From Bacillota bacterium (lineage in GTDB: Bacteria > Bacillota > Clostridia > Acetivibrionales > JAEZXR01): DNA of 64,000 bases. The notes under the pieces are model-generated. The model ran no database searches. It had not been told where the DNA came from and was given only the letters and a program-made list of their open reading frames with translations. This document shows positions 59,583 through 64,000 of this stretch, one piece after another; position 1 is the stretch's first letter, and each line of letters opens with the position of its first letter. Where the stretch lies: the NCBI GenBank assembly GCA_023419605.1, contig JAEZXR010000041.1, positions 1 through 64,000 on the forward strand, read 5' to 3'. The translations under genes and the position numbers were made by a program.

Positions 59583-60011
59583 ATGCTGGTTGAGGTAGGA
59601 AAAGTTGTTGAAGGAAAGATTACCGGCATTACCAATTTTGGGGCTTTCGTTCAGCTGCCTGATGGGAAGACGGGTCTGGTTCACATCTCTGAAGTTTCTG
59701 AAGAGTATGTAAAGGATATTAAAGCACATCTGAAGGAAAATCAAACTGTAAAAGTAAAGGTTATTTCCTTAAATGATAACGGCAAGATCGGGTTATCCAT
59801 AAAAAAGGCACTTGAGCCCAAGCCGAGAATGCGATCCAGCAGGCCTGCAGATGTTGATTGGAATCACAATGGCGGAAGCAATTCAATGTCTTTTGAAGAA
59901 CGCCTTGCGAAGTTCCTAAAGGATAGTGACGAGAGAATGCTGGACCTCAAAAGAAGTGTAGAATCCAAGAGAGGCAGCGGAGGCTATAGCAAACGGTCTG
60001 CTCAGTTTTAA
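59583..60011 (+). CDS. S1 RNA-binding domain protein (YabR-like)
   Basis: This is a 142-residue protein. Residues 3-72 form one S1 domain (VEVGKVVEGKITGITNFGAFVQLPDGKTGLVHISEVSEEYVKDI). A basic, Ser/Arg-rich tail with a KFLKDSDERMLDLKR helix follows. It is the orthologue of Bacillus YabR, a general-stress RNA-binding protein of the S1 polynucleotide phosphorylase type. GGGAGGA precedes the ATG. It follows divIC as in Bacillus. Confidence 0.92.
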   Translation: MLVEVGKVVEGKITGITNFGAFVQLPDGKTGLVHISEVSEEYVKDIKAHLKENQTVKVKVISLNDNGKIGLSIKKALEPKPRMRSSRPADVDWNHNGGSNSMSFEERLAKFLKDSDERMLDLKRSVESKRGSGGYSKRSAQF

Positions 60012-60088
60012 TCCGTGTTTATGCATACCTCCTATGGTAAGGAAATGGGCTTATATCAAAGAGGGCATAAATTGGGCGTAAAAAGCTA

Positions 60089-60117
60089 TTGACATTTAAG
60101 TTTCAATATTGTATACT
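60089..60117 (+). promoter_or_regulatory. tRNA operon promoter
   Basis: Consensus TTGACA (60089-60094), a 17-bp spacer and TATACT (60112-60117), about 50 bp upstream of tRNA-Leu. Confidence 0.85.
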
Positions 60118-60167
60118 ATGTTAGTCGCCGTTGACGGTGGCATAATTTAAATAGTTATTTTGTATGT

Positions 60168-60255
60168 GCTCGTGTGGCGGAACAGGCAGACGCAACGGAC
60201 TTAAAATCCGTCGGACTAATCCTCCGTGCCAGTTCGAGTCTGGCCACGAGCACCA
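60168..60255 (+). tRNA. tRNA-Leu (TAA)
   Basis: This is a class II tRNA of 88 nt with CCA encoded. The acceptor stem is GCTCGTG/CACGAGC. The anticodon stem ACGGA/TCCGT has loop CTTAAAA, so the anticodon is TAA (Leu). It has a long variable arm (CGGACTAATCCTCCG) and T-loop GTTCGAGTC. Confidence 0.96.
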
Positions 60256-60273
60256 AACAATTTTATATTATAT

Positions 60274-60350
<77 letters not shown>

Positions 60351-60351
60351 T

Positions 60352-60384
60352 AAAAAGTTTCTGAGATTTCAGAAACTTTTTTTA
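60352..60384 (+). terminator. tRNA operon terminator
   Basis: AAAAAGTTTCTGA pairs with TCAGAAACTTTTT, followed by further T. It lies 1 nt after the tRNA CCA. Confidence 0.9.
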
Positions 60385-60576
60385 TTTTACAAGTTGAGCA
60401 GCAGATGTCTTTCGAACTTTTCAGATTGAAAGACTGCAAAGGTGAATTCTCTTAGTAATTTTTGCGGGTATAATCCATTTTCATTAGAATGTATTTCTAT
60501 TGTAACTCCTTTGTAACGATAGGGGTGGAAAGATTTGCTACTATAAAATAGAAGTCATGAAGATGGAGGAATTTTT

Positions 60577-62106
60577 ATGCACAGGAAAAAGATTATTGGA
60601 TTAAGTTTGGCAGCGCTTATAGTAGTGAGTAGTCCGGCATATGCAGCGGAACCGAACAGTATAACAGCGGATGTAAAAGTTGTACCTGTCTCTGCCAAAG
60701 TTCCGGCAGAGGAAAAGGTTGATGTGGTAGTTGCCAAGGAAGATGCATCTGTATCCGAGTTTATAAAGATACATTTGAAGATACCGAAGGTTCAAGGCTT
60801 ACAAGATGTTCTTTATCAGGAAAAACTCAATGCTTCCATCTTGGACCGGGCAATGAAGGAAGCGGAGAAGATGGAAGCCCAGGCAAAGGAAGCGGCAGTG
60901 GAAGCAGAAAAGGGAGGATGGACATTCCGGCCTTATGAACTGGATGTTTCCTATGAAGTAAAATCAAAAGGAGAGATTCTTTCCTTTACGGTGACTACCT
61001 ACGCTTATATGGGGGGCGCGAACGGAATGCCCTGGATGGATTGCTACAACATCGATACGAAGCAGAACAGAGAAATCCAACTGCAGGAACTATTTCGAGA
61101 GGGCGTGGATTATGAAAGCCTTCTGAACCAGCAAGTGTTCTCGGAAATTGAAGAACAAAAGAAAAAGTTTGAGGATGTATACTATTTTGAAGGCGATATG
61201 GGATTCAAGACCATTGCAGACCGGCAAGGGTATTATTTGCAGGATGGAAAGCTGGTGCTCAGCTTCTCAAAATACTCTATTGCTCCCGGCGCGGCAGGGA
61301 TGCCGGAGTTTAAGATTCCGTTGTATGTCCTGGGACCAGCTTTGAAAAACTCCCAGCCGCTGATTGCGGAAGGAACCTACTATAACTACAGGTATAACTT
61401 CCAATTCAAAATTCCTCCTCTATGGAAGGACAAAGTGCAAGTGGTGGAAAGCTATGGGGTAAATGGGGCAAATATGGAGGTTGACTTCCTGTACGCTTCC
61501 CCAGAGGCAGAACCGAAGCAGCAGAGCCTGGGGACCCTATCCGTGGTAAATGCAGGAGATTACAAAGGGCAGGATGCTTCCAGAACTTATAAAATAGCGC
61601 AAACGGAAGCCTATGTTTATCTGGTCTCCCTTCCCCAGTCCAACATCTATAAACCGGAAAGCGAAGCTGCAAAGGAGTATGCGCAGTGTAAAGATGCTTT
61701 GGATGGAGTGGATGATCTTTTTAAGGTGGTTAATGTGAGGGATGAACTGGAAACTGCGGCACTGAATTACATAAAAATCAATAACAATACAGTTGCCCTT
61801 GAGAATCCTATTTATAGGCTGGACAACCGAACTGCCATGGTACCTCTTCGGCAGGTTGCGGAAGCCTTGGGGTATAGTGTAACCTGGAATGATGAAAAGC
61901 AAATGATTGAATTGTCAAAAGGAGTTCAGTGGACAGCACTGAAAATCGGTGAAGATAATTACAGCTTTGCAAAAATGTTGATAAACCTGGGTACTGCTCC
62001 GGAGCTAAAGGATTCAAAAACTTACGTTCCCTTGAACTTTGTGACGAGGGTTTTACAGGCAGAAGTAATGGAGACAGAGACAGGAATGCTGAGTATAACG
62101 CAGTAA
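60577..62106 (+). CDS. Secreted DUF3298/DUF4163-type protein with Cu-amine-oxidase-N-like tail
   Basis: This is a 509-residue protein. The signal peptide is cut after AYAA near residue 24. Residues 60-250 match the DUF4163/DUF3298 (RsiV-like) module: VSYEVKSKGEILSFTVTTYAYMGGANGMPW, a lysozyme-binding-like fold in the family. A middle beta region follows. Residues 400-505 form a copper-amine-oxidase N-terminal-like domain (RTAMVPLRQVAEALGYSVTWNDEKQMIEL, KTYVPLNFVTRVL). It probably acts in the cell envelope. GGAGGAA precedes the ATG. It is monocistronic. Confidence 0.85.
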   Translation: MHRKKIIGLSLAALIVVSSPAYAAEPNSITADVKVVPVSAKVPAEEKVDVVVAKEDASVSEFIKIHLKIPKVQGLQDVLYQEKLNASILDRAMKEAEKMEAQAKEAAVEAEKGGWTFRPYELDVSYEVKSKGEILSFTVTTYAYMGGANGMPWMDCYNIDTKQNREIQLQELFREGVDYESLLNQQVFSEIEEQKKKFEDVYYFEGDMGFKTIADRQGYYLQDGKLVLSFSKYSIAPGAAGMPEFKIPLYVLGPALKNSQPLIAEGTYYNYRYNFQFKIPPLWKDKVQVVESYGVNGANMEVDFLYASPEAEPKQQSLGTLSVVNAGDYKGQDASRTYKIAQTEAYVYLVSLPQSNIYKPESEAAKEYAQCKDALDGVDDLFKVVNVRDELETAALNYIKINNNTVALENPIYRLDNRTAMVPLRQVAEALGYSVTWNDEKQMIELSKGVQWTALKIGEDNYSFAKMLINLGTAPELKDSKTYVPLNFVTRVLQAEVMETETGMLSITQ

Positions 62107-62191
62107 TGAACAGATAGTAGACGGGGAAAGCAGCTGGTTGCCATTGACAAGGAAATAAGAATGGCAGATAATGAAGAGGTTCATTTTTAGT

Positions 62192-62310
62192 TTTCTAGGG
62201 TTCCGCAGTAGTAAGCTGGTCAGGTCCAAGAGAAAACGCACAGCCGCTGGCTGTGATCACGGAGGGATAAAAGCCCGGGAGAATATCGTTAGGATATTCT
62301 CCCGGGCTTT
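62192..62310 (+). promoter_or_regulatory. Guanidine-I (ykkC) riboswitch with terminator
   Basis: Conserved ykkC blocks appear in order: TTCTAGGGTTCCGC (62193-62206), GGTCAGGTCCAAGAGAAAAC, and CACGGAGGGATAAAAGCCCGGGAGA (ends about 62281; blocks given in part). The last block overlaps one arm of an 18-bp perfect terminator stem (62270-62287 with 62293-62310). Guanidine binding would therefore prevent termination and switch on the downstream gdx gene. The ykkC class and its link to guanidine export are established; the assignment is from motif recognition. Confidence 0.88.
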
Positions 62311-62341
62311 GTTGTTATTATAGAATAAAGGAGGGGATAAT

Positions 62342-62662
62342 ATGGCGTGGATTAGTTTGATTATTGCCGGACTTTTGGAGGTTGTGTGGGCAGTGGGACT
62401 TAAGTACACCGAAGGCTTCAGTCGACTGGTACCGAGTATAGTAACCGTAGGAGGGATGATTGCCAGTTTCTTTTTTCTATCCCTGGCACTGAAAAGCTTG
62501 CCACTGGGTACTGCCTATGCCGTTTGGACCGGTATCGGTACCATCGGTACCGTGACCCTCGGGATGATCTTCTTTAAGGAACCCGTAGATATGGTACGAA
62601 TCCTTTTTATCATGACCATCATCGTCGGGATTACCGGTTTGAAGGTGACAGCCGGACATTAA
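62342..62662 (+). CDS. gdx: Guanidinium exporter Gdx (SMR family, SugE type)
   Basis: This is a 106-residue small multidrug resistance protein with four TM segments. It carries catalytic Glu13 in AGLLEVVWAVGLKYTEGF, the Gdx/SugE signature, and TAYAVWTGIGTIGTVTLGM in TM3. It works as an antiparallel dimer exchanging guanidinium for protons. GGAGGGG lies 6 nt before the ATG. It is under a ykkC riboswitch, which supports guanidinium rather than quaternary ammonium as substrate. Confidence 0.95.
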   Translation: MAWISLIIAGLLEVVWAVGLKYTEGFSRLVPSIVTVGGMIASFFFLSLALKSLPLGTAYAVWTGIGTIGTVTLGMIFFKEPVDMVRILFIMTIIVGITGLKVTAGH

Positions 62663-62674
62663 TGTGGTGGCCAA

Positions 62675-62717
62675 TGAATAAAGGCTTATAAATTCTAAGT
62701 TTATAGGCCTTTATTCA
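62675..62717 (+). terminator. gdx terminator
   Basis: TGAATAAAGGC pairs with GCCTTTATTCA (11 bp perfect), and TATAAA/TTTATA pairs inside. There is no long T-run. Confidence 0.65.
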
Positions 62718-62770
62718 ATAAAATTTAAAGAAGAATGCATAAAACTGCACAAAACGGGAAAAAATACTTA

Positions 62771-62799
62771 TTGCATCAGTAGGAAAGCTGTGCTATACT
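62771..62799 (+). promoter_or_regulatory. Promoter of second initiator tRNA
   Basis: TTGCAT (62771-62776), a 17-bp spacer and TATACT (62794-62799), 28 bp before the tRNA. Confidence 0.75.
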
Positions 62800-62827
62800 T
62801 ACTGTGTTAGACAAAAACTTTATATAT

Positions 62828-62904
<77 letters not shown>

Positions 62905-62905
62905 T

Positions 62906-62938
62906 AAAAAGCTTGCAGAGTTTTCTGCAAGCTTTTTT
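62906..62938 (+). terminator. Terminator of second initiator tRNA
   Basis: AAAAAGCTTGCAGA pairs with TCTGCAAGCTTTTT, followed by T. It has a different stem sequence from the first tRNA terminator. Confidence 0.9.
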
Positions 62939-62960
62939 GTTGCATATAGGAAATTGTTTT

Positions 62961-63323
62961 TTAGTTCGCCTCGCAGTGGGCTTGTCGGTCTGACTTTTCT
63001 TTCACATTATATTTATGCTTTATAAATTCGACATACTCTGCTACCTGATCGAGGGCTTCCTGTGGCAACCCTGCCACATCTAATCTAGGAGTTATATCTG
63101 CTTCGCGTTGAAGAGCCTCCTGGAGGTTTCTTATATCCGAGTGGCCCAGGAGATAGTCTACGGAAACACCAAATAGCACAGCCAGCTGCTTCAACATCGC
63201 AGTATCCGGTTCCCGGGTGCTGTTTTCATAGCTGCTGATGGTCTGCTGCGATAGACCGAATCGATTTGCCAGCTCTTCCTGGCTTAATTTGGCTTCTTTT
63301 CTAAGGTCACGAATTCGAATCAT
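62961..63323 (-). CDS. XRE-family HTH regulator
   Basis: This is a 120-residue protein. The N-terminal HTH_3 domain reads IRDLRKEAKLSQEELANRFGLSQQTISSYENSTREPDTAMLKQLAVLFGVSVDYLLG, and a short helical tail follows. The ATG at 63323 has GGAGGG upstream. The palindrome ACTAC-aaaaa-GTAGT at 63377-63391 in the upstream spacer is its probable operator. The regulated partner may be the divergent gene at 63552. Confidence 0.92.
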   Translation of the reverse strand: MIRIRDLRKEAKLSQEELANRFGLSQQTISSYENSTREPDTAMLKQLAVLFGVSVDYLLGHSDIRNLQEALQREADITPRLDVAGLPQEALDQVAEYVEFIKHKYNVKEKSDRQAHCEAN

Positions 63324-63376
63324 GGTAATCCCTCCGATTCTATTATACTGCATGAGCATGAAGATTACAAATTAAA

Positions 63377-63464
63377 ACTACAAAAAGTAGTATAATGTCG
63401 GGAAATAAATTGAAATACTGCTATTTCGAGTGTAAAATAATAATATAAAACAACAAAATGTAGT
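63377..63464. promoter_or_regulatory. Paired operator-like sites between divergent genes
   Basis: ACTAC-aaaaa-GTAGT (63377-63391) overlaps TATAAT (63391-63396). CAACAAAATGTAGT (63451-63464) is an imperfect second copy. Both fit one regulator dimer, presumably the XRE protein. Confidence 0.45.
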
Positions 63465-63551
63465 AATTTTAATATTCTGATAGAATATGCCTATAAAATA
63501 GCATGCTTATGCCGTAACGTGGATTTACAGCAAAAAATGGGGGAACAAAAG

Positions 63552-63767
63552 ATGGAACAGGAGTTGAAGGCCAAAGTCATAAGAGAGCTGCAGACCCGGT
63601 TGGGAAAAGAGGTCTATATTAGCGAACGTGAGTGGCAGGAGGCAAAGCGGGAAACTCTAAATGATATCTATGCAAACAAACTGTGCCTGTTTGCACAGGC
63701 AACACCGGAATATTTTATGAACGTCATGATAGAAGTGCTCATTGTCTTGAAACGGGTAGCTGCGTGA
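63552..63767 (+). CDS. Small protein of unknown function
   Basis: About 71 residues, starting at ATG 63552 with GGGGGAA 6 nt upstream; a GTG at 63519 would add 11 residues. The protein is charged and helical (ELKAKVIRELQTRLGKEVYISEREWQEAKRETL) with a hydrophobic C-terminal helix (FMNVMIEVLIVLKRVAA). No family is recognised. It is divergent from the XRE regulator and may be its target. Confidence 0.55.
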   Translation: MEQELKAKVIRELQTRLGKEVYISEREWQEAKRETLNDIYANKLCLFAQATPEYFMNVMIEVLIVLKRVAA

Positions 63768-63895
63768 AAGCCTGTTGCTTTTTTTCCTTTTTCGAATCGC
63801 GTATAATAAAAATAATAAGCAGCTGCGTAAGAATGTGAGAAAGCGGTTTTATAAGTTTTCCGCATCTTCCGTATTTTCCAGCAGGAGGATATAAG

Positions 63896-64000
63896 ATGGA
63901 CATTCAAAGAATTGTTGTAACTGGAAGGCTTTTTCAGGAAATGAAGCCTTTGCTATCCGGTGTAGTATCAAAACAAATTCAGTTTTTGCCCGAGGAAGAG
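63896..64000 (+). CDS. Start of an unidentified gene, cut by window edge
   Basis: ATG at 63896 follows CAGGAGGAT and the frame is open for 35 codons to the edge: MDIQRIVVTGRLFQEMKPLL, then SGVVSKQIQFLPEEE. The ribosome binding site is strong. Too little is seen to name it. Confidence 0.6.
   Translation, partial: MDIQRIVVTGRLFQEMKPLLSGVVSKQIQFLPEEE

Overview
The window reads as chromosome of an endospore-forming, anaerobic, low-GC Gram-positive bacterium (class Clostridia). The evidence is the sporulation and germination set (alpha/beta SASP, Spo0E-like protein, CwlD, SpoVT, SpoVB, YabP, YabQ), the coenzyme-B12 glutamate mutase pathway of glutamate-fermenting clostridia, Rex, and strong AGGAGG-type ribosome binding sites. 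The species cannot be fixed from sequence alone.

Layout. 1-5.4 kb is a mobile-element zone: an IS21-type element (istA runs off the left edge) inserted in a decayed IS3-type transposase, a secreted protein of unknown function, and an IS110-family recombinase with a strongly structured upstream flank that could encode a bridge RNA. 5.4-8.5 kb holds tadA and small spore or housekeeping genes. 8.7-16.1 kb holds a moxR/DUF58/DUF4129-like operon, lon and cwlD. 16.1-24.4 kb is a regulated glutamate catabolic locus: a GntR regulator with its promoter inside a perfect 16-bp inverted repeat, then glmS-glmL-glmE (glutamate mutase and its reactivase), mal (methylaspartate ammonia-lyase), a roughly 680-nt highly structured non-coding element, and a DUF1446/DUF4387 pair. 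25.3-40.8 kb is a carbohydrate locus: a YesN/YesM-type two-component system, an orphan truncated sensor, an ABC importer, two GH65 phosphorylases, beta-phosphoglucomutase, a membrane-anchored beta-helix hydrolase and an F5/8C carbohydrate-binding protein. 40.9-42.2 kb is an Erm rRNA methylase with a complete-looking leader-peptide attenuator. 42.3-52.7 kb is mixed: a TetR operon, a P-loop protein, a Pho-box-controlled Na/Pi transporter, an ABC-F ATPase, rex and an aminotransferase. 52.8-60.4 kb is the conserved sporulation and division string spoVT, spoVB, mazG, hup, rqcP, yabP, yabQ, ftsB, S1 gene and tRNAs, interrupted by an antisense ZIP transporter. 60.5-64 kb holds a DUF3298-like secreted protein, a guanidine-I riboswitch with gdx, a second initiator tRNA and an XRE regulator.

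The most unusual content is non-coding. The element at 21858-22536 is closed by a terminal stem of about 30 bp joining its two ends. Inside are nested long-range helices and paired hairpins whose loops are complementary (GTCCT and AGGAC), the layout expected of a large ornate RNA. The window also carries at least four families of repeated hairpin elements (6350/25129; 29410/40048/57439; 51121/59305; 15112/20490). In three of these families the closing stems differ between copies but still pair.

How the parts work together: glutamate is rearranged to 3-methylaspartate by GlmS/GlmE, kept active by GlmL, and deaminated by Mal to mesaconate. No mesaconate hydratase of a known type is in the window, so the two DUF genes are candidates for later or accessory steps. 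In the sugar locus, oligosaccharide taken up by the ABC importer would be phosphorolysed by GH65 enzymes to beta-glucose 1-phosphate and converted to glucose 6-phosphate by PgmB. No transporter ATPase gene is present in that locus.
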